A model generated the notes under the pieces. The model saw only the letters and a program-made list of their open reading frames with translations. It searched no databases and was not told the origin of the DNA. DNA of 64,000 bases, from the NCBI GenBank assembly GCA_947627325.1, contig CANQVO010000006.1, positions 1-64,000 of the forward strand. The letters run 5' to 3'. The stretch is from an uncultured Oscillospiraceae bacterium (GTDB taxonomy: Bacteria > Bacillota > Clostridia > Oscillospirales > Oscillospiraceae). This document shows positions 52,828-63,100 of this stretch, piece after piece. Each line of letters starts with the position of its first letter. Position 1 is the stretch's first letter. Made by a program: the position numbers and the translations under genes.

Positions 52828-53728
52828 GGGCCAACGGGCGGACGTGTTCCTGGCCGAGGCGGTGGAGGATCTGACCCGCTCGGCGGCCCAGAAGCTGTTG
52901 GAGAGCGGGGCGGTGACCTGCCGGGGCCGGCGGGTGGGCAAGAGCGAAAAGCTCCCCGCCGGGGCGGAGGTGGAGGTGGACCTCCCCGCGCCCCAGCCCC
53001 TGGAGGCCGCGCCGGAGAACATCCCCCTGGATATCGTCTATGAGGACGAGGACGTGGTGGTGGTGAACAAGCCGGTGGGCCTGGTGGTCCACCCCGCCCC
53101 CGGCCACCCCTCCGGCACGGTGGTGAACGCCCTGCTGTACCACTGCGGGGCCAGCCTGTCCGGCATCAACGGCGTGCTCCGCCCCGGCATCGTCCACCGC
53201 ATCGACCGGGACACCTCCGGCCTGCTCATCGCCGCCAAGAACGACCGGGCGCACCTGGCCCTGGCCGACCAGTTGCGGGACCACACCCTCCGGCGGCTCT
53301 ACCACGGCATCGTGGTGGGGGCCCTCCGGGAGGAGGCGGGCACGGTGGACGCCCCCCTGGACCGCAATCCAAAGGACCGCAAGAAGATGGCGGTGGTCCC
53401 CGGCGGGCGGGAGGCGGTGACCCACTACCAGGTGCTGGAGCGCCTGGCCGGCTATACCTACGCCGCTTTCCGTCTGGAGACGGGGCGCACCCACCAGATC
53501 CGGGTCCACATGGCCCACCTGGGCCACCCCCTGCTGGGGGACCGGGTGTACGGGGACCCGAAGGGCTATCCGGGCTTGGCGGGGCAGTGCCTCCACGCCA
53601 AAGAGTTGACCTTCCTCCACCCCGCCACCGGGGAGCGGGTGACGGTCACCTCGGACCTGCCCGACTACTTTACCGCCGTTCTGGCCCGCCTGCGCCGCCG
53701 CAGCGGGGGAGAGGGGGAGCAAGCGTGA
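52799..53728 (+). CDS. RluA-family pseudouridine synthase (RluD type)
   Basis: 309 residues. An N-terminal S4 domain (about 10-65, RADVFLAEAVEDLTRSAAQKLL) is followed by the catalytic domain with HRIDRDTSGLL (catalytic Asp), the RLYHGIV strand and GRTHQIRVHMAHLGHPLLGD. It isomerises uridines in rRNA (RluD-type 23S targets are likely but not provable). ATG 52799 lies within the lspA end, preceded by GGGGAG. The lspA-rluD order is common in Firmicutes. Its stop overlaps the GTG start of the response regulator. Confidence 0.92.
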   Translation: MRVTLTVPSEGQRADVFLAEAVEDLTRSAAQKLLESGAVTCRGRRVGKSEKLPAGAEVEVDLPAPQPLEAAPENIPLDIVYEDEDVVVVNKPVGLVVHPAPGHPSGTVVNALLYHCGASLSGINGVLRPGIVHRIDRDTSGLLIAAKNDRAHLALADQLRDHTLRRLYHGIVVGALREEAGTVDAPLDRNPKDRKKMAVVPGGREAVTHYQVLERLAGYTYAAFRLETGRTHQIRVHMAHLGHPLLGDRVYGDPKGYPGLAGQCLHAKELTFLHPATGERVTVTSDLPDYFTAVLARLRRRSGGEGEQA

Positions 53729-54429
53729 ACGACACACGCGGGGGCGTCCACATCCTGGTGGTGGAGGACGACCCGGACATCAACCGTCTGCTGTGCACCA
53801 TCCTGGAGGGGGCGGGCTACGCCGCCCGCCCCGCCTTTTCCGGCACCGAGGGGCTGTTGTGGGCGGAGAAGTACGACTACGACCTGATCCTGCTGGACCT
53901 GATGCTCCCCGGCCTGCCCGGGGAGCGGCTGATCCAGGAGATCCGGGCGGGGAAGACCATGCCCATCCTGGTGCTGTCGGCCAAGGTGGCGGTGGACGAC
54001 CGGGTGAACGTCCTGGCCCTGGGGGCGGACGACTTTATCCCCAAGCCCTTTGACAACCGGGAGGTGTTGGCCCGGGTGGAGGCCCAGCTCCGCCGGAGCC
54101 GGGACTTCTCCGGCCCCGCCGCCCAGGGGGCGCTGGTGTGGGGTCCTCTGCGCCTGGACCGGGAGGCCCGGGCCGCCAGCGTGGACGGCGCCGAACTCCC
54201 CCTCACCGCCCGGGAGCTGGACATCCTGGCCCTGCTCATGGCCCAGCCCAAGCGGGCCTTCTCCCGGGCGCAGATCTACGAGGCCGTGTGGGGGGAGGCG
54301 TACATGGGGGACGAGAACACCGTCAACGTCCACGTGAGCAACCTGCGCTCCAAGCTGGCCCGGGCCGGGCTGGACCGGGAGTGCGTCAAGACGGTGTGGG
54401 GCGTGGGCTTCAAGATGGGCGCTCTTTAG
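53725..54429 (+). CDS. OmpR-family response regulator
   Basis: 234 residues. A receiver domain with EDDPD, the phosphorylation Asp in LILLDLMLPG and LSAKV (switch Lys), then a winged-helix DNA-binding domain with ARELDILALLM and ENTVNVHVSNLRSKL. The start GTG 53725 overlaps the stop of the pseudouridine-synthase gene and has GAGGGGGAG upstream; the longer frame is inside that gene. The kinase is encoded after the ABC exporter genes (56212), an arrangement typical of antimicrobial-peptide sensing (BceRS-like) modules. Confidence 0.92.
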   Translation: MNDTRGGVHILVVEDDPDINRLLCTILEGAGYAARPAFSGTEGLLWAEKYDYDLILLDLMLPGLPGERLIQEIRAGKTMPILVLSAKVAVDDRVNVLALGADDFIPKPFDNREVLARVEAQLRRSRDFSGPAAQGALVWGPLRLDREARAASVDGAELPLTARELDILALLMAQPKRAFSRAQIYEAVWGEAYMGDENTVNVHVSNLRSKLARAGLDRECVKTVWGVGFKMGAL

Positions 54430-54511
54430 ACTTTCTTCACACTTTCTTTCCGAGGACTTGAAGATCGGGGCGTATGCTTTGGACAACCGAAAGGAAAGGA
54501 AGGTATTTGGC

Positions 54512-55432
54512 ATGGAAGACATTGTACTGTCCACCCACGGCCTCACCCGCGCCTATGGCCGCGCCCTGGCTTTGGACGGGGTGGACCTCACCGTCCGGCG
54601 GGGGGAGATCTACGGCCTCATCGGGCGAAACGGCGCGGGCAAGAGCACCCTTTTGCGCCTGGTGTCCGGCCAGAGCGTGCCCACCTCCGGCTCCATCCGC
54701 CTCTTTGGCAAGACGGGGTCGGACCTGCGCCGGGAGCGGGCCCGGACGGGGGTGATTTTGGAGGCCCCGTCCTTCTCCCCCTTCCTGGGGGCCAGGGAGA
54801 ACCTGGAATACTACCGCATCCAGCGGGGCATCCCCGGCCAGGACGCGGTGGAGGAGGCGCTGGAGCTGGTGGAGCTCACCGACACCGGCTCCAAGAAGTT
54901 CAAGAACTTCTCCCTGGGCATGAAACAGCGCCTGGGCCTGGCCCTGGCCCTGATGAGCCGCCCGGAGTTCCTGCTGTTGGACGAGCCCATCAACGGCCTG
55001 GACCCGGAGGGGGTGGCCCAGTTTAGGGAGCTGTTCCGGCGGCTGAACCAGGAGCGGCAGACCACCATCCTCATCTCCAGCCACGTCCTCTCCGAGCTCT
55101 CCGCCGTGGCCACCTGTTACGGCTTTTTGGAGCGGGGCAGACTGCTGGAGGAGATCACCGCCCAGGAACTGCGGGAGCGGTGCCAGGTCTGCCTCCGCCT
55201 TCAGGTGGACGACGCGGTCAAGGCCTCGGTGATCTTCCACATCAAGCTGGGCACCGACGCCTTCAAGGTCCTGCCCGACAACACCCTGGAGCTCTACGAC
55301 CACCTGGACTGCCCCCAGGCCGTGTCCCAGGCGCTGGCGGAGGAGGGCGTGTTCCTCCAGAGCATGGAGCGCCGGGGCAGCGACCTGGAGACCTACTTCC
55401 TGGACCTGATCGGAGGTGGTCACCATGCTTAA
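54512..55432 (+). CDS. ABC exporter ATPase (antimicrobial-peptide type)
   Basis: 306 residues with Walker A GRNGAGKST, signature FSLGMKQRLGLA, Walker B FLLLDEPINGLD and switch SSHVLSE, followed by a C-terminal extension of about 90 residues typical of drug/bacitracin-type exporters (CcmA/BcrA-like). ATG 54512 follows GGAAGG; an upstream ATG at 54458 lacks a site. It overlaps the permease start. Together with the permease and the two-component genes it probably answers cell-envelope stress or a peptide antibiotic; the substrate is inferred. Confidence 0.9.
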   Translation: MEDIVLSTHGLTRAYGRALALDGVDLTVRRGEIYGLIGRNGAGKSTLLRLVSGQSVPTSGSIRLFGKTGSDLRRERARTGVILEAPSFSPFLGARENLEYYRIQRGIPGQDAVEEALELVELTDTGSKKFKNFSLGMKQRLGLALALMSRPEFLLLDEPINGLDPEGVAQFRELFRRLNQERQTTILISSHVLSELSAVATCYGFLERGRLLEEITAQELRERCQVCLRLQVDDAVKASVIFHIKLGTDAFKVLPDNTLELYDHLDCPQAVSQALAEEGVFLQSMERRGSDLETYFLDLIGGGHHA

Positions 55433-56198
55433 CTACATCCGGGCGGAGTTCTACAAGCTGGCCCGCCGGAAGGGGTACTGGATCTTCCTGGCCGTGGTCC
55501 TGGCGCTGGAGAGCCTGCTGGTGTGGGGCTTCCATATGGTCAACGCCAGCGGCGGCCGGCTCTGCTTTGAGGACTGCGTCCTCTCCGTGGTCCCCCAGGC
55601 CCTCTCCTTTGGGGGCTACTTCGCCATCGTGGCCGGGGAGATGGTCTTCGCCGGACAGTACAAGAACGGCACGCTGAAAAACGAGGTGGCCTTCGGCCTG
55701 CCCCGGTGGCGGATCTACCTGGGCAAGCTGATCGTCCAGCTGATGGCCTCGACGCTGATGTGCCTTGTCATGGTGGGCTATTACGTCATCATCTGCCGCC
55801 TGACCACGCCGGAGGCGGGCAACGCCCCGGTGATGCTCCTGCTGGGCAAGAGCCTGCTGGCCGCCCTGCCGGTGTGGGTGGGGGTGCAGGGGATGATCTG
55901 CGCCTGCTGTTTCCTCATCCGCGGGGAGGCGGCCCACACCATCGCCGCCGTGAGCATCTACTGGGGCCTGCCCAATCTGCTGACCTTCGTGGGCCTCCTG
56001 TTTTATCAATACCCCGCGGGCCGAAAGATGATGGAGATCGCGGAGTGGACGCCCTCCCAGATGCTGGGCTACACGGCCCGCTACCTGGAAGAGGACTTCC
56101 TCCCGTGGCTGGGCTGGATGTGCCTGGTGGGCGGGGTCTGGCTGGCGGTCTCCACCGTCCTGGGGCTGTGGCGCTTCCGCCGCAAGGAGATCAACTGA
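55425..56198 (+). CDS. ABC-2 type permease
   Basis: A 257-residue protein with six hydrophobic segments, beginning MLNYIRAEFYKLARRKGYW, the typical ABC-2 start. It is the membrane partner of the ATPase. ATG 55425 is used because GGAGG at 55412-55416 lies 8 bases before it; the GTG at 55416 overlaps that site. The start lies inside the end of the ATPase gene, so translation is coupled. Confidence 0.85.
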   Translation: MLNYIRAEFYKLARRKGYWIFLAVVLALESLLVWGFHMVNASGGRLCFEDCVLSVVPQALSFGGYFAIVAGEMVFAGQYKNGTLKNEVAFGLPRWRIYLGKLIVQLMASTLMCLVMVGYYVIICRLTTPEAGNAPVMLLLGKSLLAALPVWVGVQGMICACCFLIRGEAAHTIAAVSIYWGLPNLLTFVGLLFYQYPAGRKMMEIAEWTPSQMLGYTARYLEEDFLPWLGWMCLVGGVWLAVSTVLGLWRFRRKEIN

Positions 56199-56211
56199 TG
56201 GGAGGCCGGAC

Positions 56212-57126
56212 ATGGGGATCGCCGTGATCGTCGCGCTGGCGCTGGCCTGCGCCGCGCTGGCGGGTTATTTGGCCGTTCTGGACCGGGGCCTGGCCCGGGC
56301 GGGCCGGCGGCTGGAGGAGCAGTTGGACGCCCCCTCCGCCCTCCGGCTGGAAATGCCCTGCCCCAACGCCGCCGCCGAGGCGCTCCTGGCGCGGGTCAAC
56401 GCCCTTCTGGAGCGCCGCCAGGCCGAGCGGGACGAGTACCACCGCCTGGAGGAGGACCTGCGCCGCCAGATCGCCGACGTGTCCCACGACCTGCGGACTC
56501 CCCTGACCTCCATCCTGGGCTACCTGCAGCTGTTGGAGGACGACGGCCTGACCCCCGCCCAGCGCCGGGAGTACCTGTCGGTGGTCCGGGGCCGGGCCGC
56601 CACCCTCCAGACCCTCATCACCGCCTTTTACGACCTCTCCCGCCTGGAGGGCGGCCAGTGGACGCCCGCCCGGGAGCCCCTGGACCTGGGCCGGGTGGTC
56701 CAGGACCAGATCGCCTCGGCCTACGAGACGCTGGAGCGGGCGGGGATGCCCCCGTCGGTGGAGATCCCGGAGGGCCTGCCCCCGGTGTGGGGCGACCCAA
56801 ACGGGGTGGTGCGGGTGGTGTCCAACCTGCTGACCAACGCCCTGGTCCACGGCCGCCCGCCCCTGGCGGTCCGCCTGCGCCGGACGGAGGCGGGGGTGGA
56901 GGCCGCCTTCACCAACGCCGCCCCCGGCATGACCCCCCAGGAGGCCGACCAGGTCTTCCGCCGCTTTTACACCGCCAGCCCCTCCCGCGCGAACCGCACC
57001 TCCGGCGTGGGCCTGGCCATCGTCAAGGTCCTCATGGAGCGCATGGGCGGCGCGGCCTCCGCCCGCCTGGAGGACGGGGCCTTCACCGTCCGCGTGACCT
57101 GGCCCCTGGCGGACAGCCGCCCTTGA
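56212..57126 (+). CDS. Sensor histidine kinase
   Basis: 304 residues. One N-terminal transmembrane helix (about 3-24) and a short coiled linker, then the dimerisation domain with the phospho-acceptor His in SHDLRTPLTSI and the ATPase domain with N-box NLLTNALVHG and GVGLAIVKVLMERMGG. There is essentially no extracytoplasmic sensor, so it probably senses through the membrane or the ABC permease, as in intramembrane-sensing kinases. GGGAGG precedes ATG 56212, 13 bases after the permease. It should phosphorylate the regulator encoded at 53725. Confidence 0.92.
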   Translation: MGIAVIVALALACAALAGYLAVLDRGLARAGRRLEEQLDAPSALRLEMPCPNAAAEALLARVNALLERRQAERDEYHRLEEDLRRQIADVSHDLRTPLTSILGYLQLLEDDGLTPAQRREYLSVVRGRAATLQTLITAFYDLSRLEGGQWTPAREPLDLGRVVQDQIASAYETLERAGMPPSVEIPEGLPPVWGDPNGVVRVVSNLLTNALVHGRPPLAVRLRRTEAGVEAAFTNAAPGMTPQEADQVFRRFYTASPSRANRTSGVGLAIVKVLMERMGGAASARLEDGAFTVRVTWPLADSRP

Positions 57127-57151
57127 CCGCCCCGCAAAAGGATGGTATAAT
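57123..57151 (+). promoter_or_regulatory. Sigma-A promoter of the Cof-type HAD gene
   Basis: TTGACC at 57123-57128 (overlapping the kinase stop), 17 bases, TATAAT at 57146-57151. Confidence 0.8.
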
Positions 57152-57257
57152 AGCCCCAGACCGCGCGCCGGATCCCGCGGCGGGGCCCCGCTTTTTCGTA
57201 CCGCGCCGCGCCCCGTGGCCCGCGACGCGGTACTTTTTTTCACCTAGGAGGGGGAGC

Positions 57258-58064
57258 ATGGGCAAATTCGACGGCGTCCTGCTGGTCACCGACTTTGACG
57301 ACACCTACTTCCCCGAATCCGGCGTCCTCCCCCCGGCCAACCGCGACGCGGTGGCGTACTTCACGGCCCAGGGCGGGACCTTCACCGTCGCCACCGGCCG
57401 GGCGTACACCACCTTCGCCCCCAAGCTGCCCCTTGCCCCGGTGAACGCCCCGGTGATCCTCTCCAACGGCGCCCAGCTCTACGACTTCGCCGCCGGCCAG
57501 ATGCTCCTGGAGCGCACCCTCCCCCCCACCGTCGCCGCCGACCTGATCGACCTGGCCCGCCGCCTCCCGGAGGTGGGATTGGAGGCGTACCACGGGGAGG
57601 ACGCCTACATCTGGAACCCCAACCCCTGGACCTGGTATCACCTGGCCAAGGCGGGGGTGGGCGCGCGGGTGCTGCCCATCTCCGCCATCCCCCAGCCCTG
57701 GAGCAAGGCCATCCTCCACCAGGACTTCGACATCCTCCTCCAGGCCCAGGCCGACCTCCTGGCCCGCCACGGCGATCTCTACGAGGCCATCTTCTCCAAC
57801 TTCCATATGCTGGAGATCACCGCCAAGGGCGCCACCAAGGGCGGCATGGTGCTGGAGCTGGCCCGCCGCCTGGGCATTGACCACACCCACATCTACTGCG
57901 CCGGGGACAACCAAAACGACATCCCCATGCTCTGCATCGCCCAGGTGGGCTACGCCCCCGCCGACTGCGCCGACGAGGTGTACGCCTGGGGCCCGCACCT
58001 CCTCCCCCGCTGTGAGGACGGCGCCATCGCCGCCCTCATCGACGACCTGGACCGCCGCTACTGA
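57258..58064 (+). CDS. Cof-type HAD hydrolase
   Basis: A 268-residue HAD phosphatase of the Cof/YbiV group. Motif I TDFDDTYFPE, TVATGRAYTTF (motif II), a type-C2 cap domain (about 85-190), Lys in ITAKGATKGG (motif III) and YCAGDNQNDIPML (motif IV). Such enzymes dephosphorylate sugar phosphates, flavin nucleotides or similar small metabolites; the substrate is not visible. ATG 57258 follows AGGAGGGG. It has its own promoter and terminator. Confidence 0.88.
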   Translation: MGKFDGVLLVTDFDDTYFPESGVLPPANRDAVAYFTAQGGTFTVATGRAYTTFAPKLPLAPVNAPVILSNGAQLYDFAAGQMLLERTLPPTVAADLIDLARRLPEVGLEAYHGEDAYIWNPNPWTWYHLAKAGVGARVLPISAIPQPWSKAILHQDFDILLQAQADLLARHGDLYEAIFSNFHMLEITAKGATKGGMVLELARRLGIDHTHIYCAGDNQNDIPMLCIAQVGYAPADCADEVYAWGPHLLPRCEDGAIAALIDDLDRRY

Positions 58065-58092
58065 CCCCTCCGCCGCCCCCGTTTCAGGGCAG

Positions 58093-58118
58093 GGCCCGCC
58101 AAAAAGCGGGCCTTTTTT
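58093..58118 (+). terminator. Terminator after the Cof-type HAD gene
   Basis: GGCCCGC pairs with GCGGGCC, followed by six Ts. Confidence 0.92.
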
Positions 58119-58129
58119 GCGTTTCGTGG

Positions 58130-58158
58130 TTGCAAAACCCGCCCCGAGGGGCTATAAT
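58130..58158 (+). promoter_or_regulatory. Sigma-A promoter of mreB
   Basis: TTGCAA at 58130-58135, 17 bases, TATAAT at 58153-58158. Confidence 0.85.
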
Positions 58159-58204
58159 AGAAGTTCAGGAAATCTTTTTACCAGAAGAACAGAGGTGTTT
58201 GGAT

Positions 58205-59227
58205 ATGTTCAGCAAAGACATCGGCATCGACCTCGGCACCGCCTCCATCCTGGTCTTCGTCCAGGGCAAGGGCGTGGTCCTGCGGGAGCCCAGCGTGGTC
58301 GCCATCGACAAAAACTCCGGCAAACTCCTAAAAGTCGGGGCGGACGCCCAGCAGATGCTGGGCCGCACCCCGGGCAACATCGTGGCCATTCGCCCCCTGC
58401 GGGAGGGCGTGATCTCCGACTACGACATGACCGAGCGTATGCTCAAAGAGTTCATCCACAAGGTGGCCCCCTTCCGCATCTTCAAGCCCCGCGTGGTGAT
58501 TTGCGTCCCCTCCGGCATCACGGAGGTAGAAGAGCGCGCGGTCATTGACGCGGGCATCCAGGCCGGGGCCCGCCGGGTGTACCTGATCGAAGAGCCCCTG
58601 GCCGCCGCCATCGGCGCGGGCATAGACATCACCAAGCCCGACGGCCACATGATCGTGGACATCGGCGGCGGCACCACGGACATCGCCGTGATCTCCCTGT
58701 CCGGCATCGTGGAATCCGCCTCCATCAAGATCGCCGGGGACCAGTTTGACGAGGCCATCATCAAATATATCCGCCGCAAGCACAACGTCCTCATTGGCGA
58801 GCGCACCGCCGAGGAGATCAAGCACCAGATCGGCTGCGTCTTCCCCCGCCAGGAGGAGCAGTCGGTGGAGATCAAGGGCCGCTGTCTGGTCACCGGCCTG
58901 CCCCGGGTGTTCACCGTCACCTCTGGGGAGATGATCGAGGCGTTCGAGGAGGTCTCCACCCGTATTCTGGAGGCCATCCACGGCGTGCTGGAGCGCACCC
59001 CGCCGGAGTTGGTGGCGGACATCTCCACCAACGGCATCCTCATGACCGGCGGCGGCTCCCTGGTCTGGGGCTTTGACAAGCTGATCGAGTCCCACACCGG
59101 CATCGCCACCCAGGTGGCGGACGACGCCATCTCCTGCGTGGCCTACGGCACGGGGAAGAGTTTGGAGTGGATCGGGGATATGCAGGACGGGACGATGAAT
59201 ATTTCCCGCCAGAAGCAGATGGGCTGA
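58205..59227 (+). CDS. mreB: Rod-shape-determining protein MreB/Mbl
   Basis: A 340-residue bacterial actin. Phosphate-1 motif GIDLGTASILVF, YLIEEPLAAAIGAG, phosphate-2 VDIGGGTTDIAVI and the adenosine motif MTGGGSLVWGFDKL are all present. It polymerises under the membrane and guides lateral wall synthesis. AGAGGTG precedes ATG 58205. The gene is alone, without mreC/mreD, as is usual for Mbl or MreBH paralogues, so the exact paralogue (mreB, mbl) is uncertain. Confidence 0.92.
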   Translation: MFSKDIGIDLGTASILVFVQGKGVVLREPSVVAIDKNSGKLLKVGADAQQMLGRTPGNIVAIRPLREGVISDYDMTERMLKEFIHKVAPFRIFKPRVVICVPSGITEVEERAVIDAGIQAGARRVYLIEEPLAAAIGAGIDITKPDGHMIVDIGGGTTDIAVISLSGIVESASIKIAGDQFDEAIIKYIRRKHNVLIGERTAEEIKHQIGCVFPRQEEQSVEIKGRCLVTGLPRVFTVTSGEMIEAFEEVSTRILEAIHGVLERTPPELVADISTNGILMTGGGSLVWGFDKLIESHTGIATQVADDAISCVAYGTGKSLEWIGDMQDGTMNISRQKQMG

Positions 59228-59241
59228 AACACACCAGCAAG

Positions 59242-59272
59242 GCCGCCCGGCGCCCCGCCGGGCGGCTTTTTT
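59242..59272 (+). terminator. Terminator after mreB
   Basis: GCCGCCCGGC pairs with GCCGGGCGGC, followed by six Ts. Confidence 0.92.
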
Positions 59273-59385
59273 GTGTGTATTGTTACCTTATATATAATAG
59301 GTGTTGTCCGAAGTTCGTCCTCCCGAACGGGGGGTGTTGCTTGCCCGAACCGGGCAAGGGCGTGCGCCTCCCGGCGCGGGGGCGG

Positions 59386-59935
59386 GGGCTTCGATTTGCT
59401 GCCCTCTAATCTTTCAGAGGGGGGACACCCCCCGGGTTTCTGGAGGACTATCTTTTTCCCGAAAAAGATAGCCCCCCAGACTCCCCAGAAAAAGGGCCAA
59501 AGGGGGGCAATGCGAGAGCCCCCCTTTGGAATCCCCCTTCGCCCAAAGAGAGGGCCCTCGGGCCCCCTCTTTGGATTCTTCCCCGGGGCTGTCCTACCGA
59601 ACGTGGGAAAACTCTCCCGGCTTACGCTGTAACGCCGGGAGAGTTCGGGAGCGGGGTGGGTCTGAAAGTTCAACGGCGCCCCCGGCCTCCCCCGCGCCCC
59701 GGTTGAGAGGACTTCGGCCGGAAACCCCGGAGAGGGATCCAAGGGGGAGGGGCCGCGGCCCCTCCCCTTTGGCCGTTTCAAGGGGAGAGTCCAGAGAGGG
59801 GGAAATCGGAATCCCCCTCTCTGGCCCTTTTTCTGGGGAGTCTGGGGGGCTATCTTTTTCGGGAAAAAGATAGTCCTCCAGAAACCCGGGGGGTGTCCCC
59901 CCTCTGAAAGATTAGAAGGAGGCGAATCGACGCCC
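59386..59935. repeat. Structured intergenic element with 95-bp perfect terminal inverted repeats
   Basis: Bases 59405-59499 are the exact reverse complement of 59822-59916 (95 of 95), and the similarity continues imperfectly outward to about 59386 and 59935. The 322 bases between hold further hairpins: CCAAAGGGGGGC with GCCCCCCTTTGG (59498-59529), CCAAAGAG with CTCTTTGG, ACTCTCCCGGC with GCCGGGAGAGT, and CCAGAGAGGGGGA with its complement (59791-59823). No convincing gene lies inside. This is probably a dispersed MITE-like or REP-like element of the genome. A TATAAT at 59293-59298 upstream has only a weak -35. Confidence 0.8.
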
Positions 59936-60079
59936 CCCGAACCCCCCAAATTTTGCCTTTCGGCAAAACCCCCAAAAATCCCCCGCCCGCCGCTGGGGGG
60001 ATTCCGCAAAACGCCCAAACCCCCTGGGATAGGCCACAAATTTCCAGCCCTTGAGGCGCAAAAAATTCCTAAAAGGTGC

Positions 60080-60107
60080 TTGACAGCCGGGCGAAACGCG
60101 GTATAAT
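60080..60107 (+). promoter_or_regulatory. Sigma-A promoter of the 60177 surface protein
   Basis: TTGACA at 60080-60085, 16 bases, TATAAT at 60102-60107. Strong and outside the inverted-repeat element. The stretch 59936-60079 holds only a small TTTTGCC/GGCAAAA hairpin. Confidence 0.9.
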
Positions 60108-60176
60108 GAACAGGATGAAACCGTGGGGTAGAATCAAAAAATCATTTCCCAAATTTTTAAGGAGGACTGATAGAAC

Positions 60177-63100
60177 ATGAACAAGAAATGGACGAAGCTG
60201 CTCAGCTTGCTGTGCACCGTAGCACTGCTGGCTGGTCTGCTGGTAGTGCCTGCCGCCGCGGCAGGGAAAGCATTGGTGTGGAATGGCGGTGACGACTCTA
60301 CTGGCGCCAGCACCATTTTCACCTTTGCTGGGAGCACGTCAAGTGCAGACAGCCTGACTGGATGGAAAATCAACGGACAAGCAAAAATTACTTTTACAGT
60401 TGAGACATCGGGCACTCTGAAAATTACAGGAAAAAATCGCTCGGGCCAGTCGGCAGACACCGTTCTGAAGGTTTCTAACGAAACGGGTTACTCGCAAACT
60501 GTTACATGGGCAAATGGAGGGGAATTAGCGGAGACAGCACTCTCTGATATGCCCGCTGGTTCGTACACCATTGAGAGAAATAGTTCTGCGAGCAAGGAAG
60601 GGATCCTCACTAAGCTGGAATGGGTTCCCGACAGCACTTCTTCTGGCGGCGGCGATGAGTCCACCGCCAAGTACGCCAAGCCCACCTACGAGAGCACCGA
60701 CGTGACGGTGGACGTGGACGCCGAGGCGAAGGTGACCAACACCAACGCCCAGAAGGACATGACGCTCTACGCTCTGACCGCGGACACCACCTTGGTGGAC
60801 GTCAGCGTTGCGGGCAACGAGATCACCATCACGGGCAAGGCGGCCGGGACGGCCACCGTCTACACCGTCCTGAGCGACACCGAGGTCAAGACGGTGGAGG
60901 AGATCAAGGGCGAGGACTTCGCGGGCAAGGACAGCGTCGTGCAGCTCAAGGTCACCGTCAGCGAGAAGAAGACGCCCGTGCTGACCCTGAAGCCCGAGGG
61001 CGACGTGACTGTCTCCGCTGGCAAGCCCGCCACCATCACCGCCACCGCCACGGGCTTCCCCGAGAAGGCTGCGCTCTACGCCAAGGCCGAGGACGGAGAT
61101 GCCACCGTCACCGTGACCGTGTCGGAGATGACCATCACCATCGCCCCCAAGGCGGAGTCCGGCTCCACCAAGGTCTATGTGGCCATGAGCGAGAGCGAAC
61201 TGGCTGACGCCAACGCGGTGAAGGCGGTTGAGGGCTACCTGACCATCAATGTCACCGTGACCAAGGTGGACGCCACCGCCCTCCAGACCGCCATCAACGC
61301 GGCCCAGGACCTCCTGGACGAAACCACCGAGAGCACCGACGGCAACGAGGTGCCGGCCACCGAGAAGTGGGCCCCCAAGGCCGACATCGACACCTTTAAG
61401 ACCGCCATCGAAACCGCCACCGCCGCCCTGAAGACCGTGGACAGCGAGGATGCCGTCACCAGCGCGGTGAACGCCCTGACCACCGCCCAGACCACCTTTG
61501 AGGCGGCCCGGAAGGACGGCGCCAAGGTGGCCAAATACACCATCACCGTCACCAACCCCACCGGGGCCACCATCACCACCGACCCCGCCGGTGAGGCCGC
61601 CGCGGATACCCAGGTCACCGTGACGGTGAACGTCACCGACACGGCCAAGGAGCTGGACAAGATCACCGTCACCGACGCGGATCAGGGGAATGTGACCGTC
61701 ACCGACGGCAAGTTCACCATGCCCGCCAAGAACGTCACCGTCACCGCCACCCTGAAGGCCAAGGAACAGCAGGGCGGCGACGAGCCCCCCGTCACCGAAG
61801 GCGCCACCTGGAAGTTCGACGCCACCACCGACCTGGTGGAGGGCACCACGTTCCAGACCAAGAACAATAAGGACCAGGACGTGACGTGCGTTATCATCGG
61901 CACCAAGTTCGGCAACGGCAAGATCGTGGCCTTTGGCGGCGATAACCAGCTTGAGGTCAAGACCAACAGCGACGGCAGCGTGGCTGGCGTCCAGGTGAAG
62001 AAGGGCTTCCAGAGCGGCTTTAAGTTCACCATTCCCGAGGGCAGCATCCCCGCCAAGGTGCAGATCGGCTTTGCCTCCACCGGCGGCAGCAACACCTCCA
62101 TGGTTGGCCTGTACAAAGGCTCCGCCCCCTCCTTCGATTCTGCTACGAAGGTAGACGAGAAGAACTATCAGGAAACGGTCACCGGCACCAAGGCCACCGT
62201 CTTCACCTATGAGGATGTGGGCGCCGGCACCTACTACGCCATCTGCGACGATGCCGTCGACGGCCAGAAGGACGCCCGCGTGATCACCATCACCGTCACC
62301 TTCGGCGACGGCGGCGGCACCACCGAGCCCACCAAGAATCCGCCCGTGCTGACCCTGAGCAGCAAGGACGTCACGGTGGCGGAGAACGAGAGCACCACCG
62401 TCACCGCCACCGCCACCAACGACGGCGAGATCAAAGCCACCTCCGCTGACGAGGAAACCGCCACCGCCGAGTACAAGGACGGCAACGTGACCATCACCGG
62501 CGTGAAGGAAGGCACCACCACCGTCACCGTCACCGCCACCAACGCCGACGGCGAGGACAAGGAGACCATCAACGTCACCGTTACCGCCGCGGGCGGCGGC
62601 GACGAGCCTGTTGAGCCGCCCGAGCCCACCGAGCCCACCATCCAGATCGTCACCCGCCGCGTCACCGTGGGCGTGAAGACGAAGCTGGTCGCCAACGTGA
62701 GCGTTCCCAAGGACGTCACCTATGACCACGTCTACTGGACCTCTGACGACACCACCGTTCTCACCGTGACCGGCGAGGGCGAGGCCACCGGCCTCAAGAC
62801 CGGCACCGCCAAGGTCCACGCCTACGCGCTGAAGACCGCCTCCAACGACCTGACCACGGACAACATCCTGGTGGAGGACGACCAGGACATCAAGGTGGAT
62901 CCCGCCACCACCAGCGGCGGCGGCGGCGGTGGCTATGACACCACCGGCCAGACCACCACCCCCGCCAAGACCGAGACCACCACCAACGACAGCGGCGACA
63001 CCGTGACCACCGAGTCCAAGACCAACGGCGACAAGGTCGTCACCGTCACCGACGAGAGCGGCGAGGTCGTGGCGAAGGTGGAGATCGCCGCCACCGTGCC

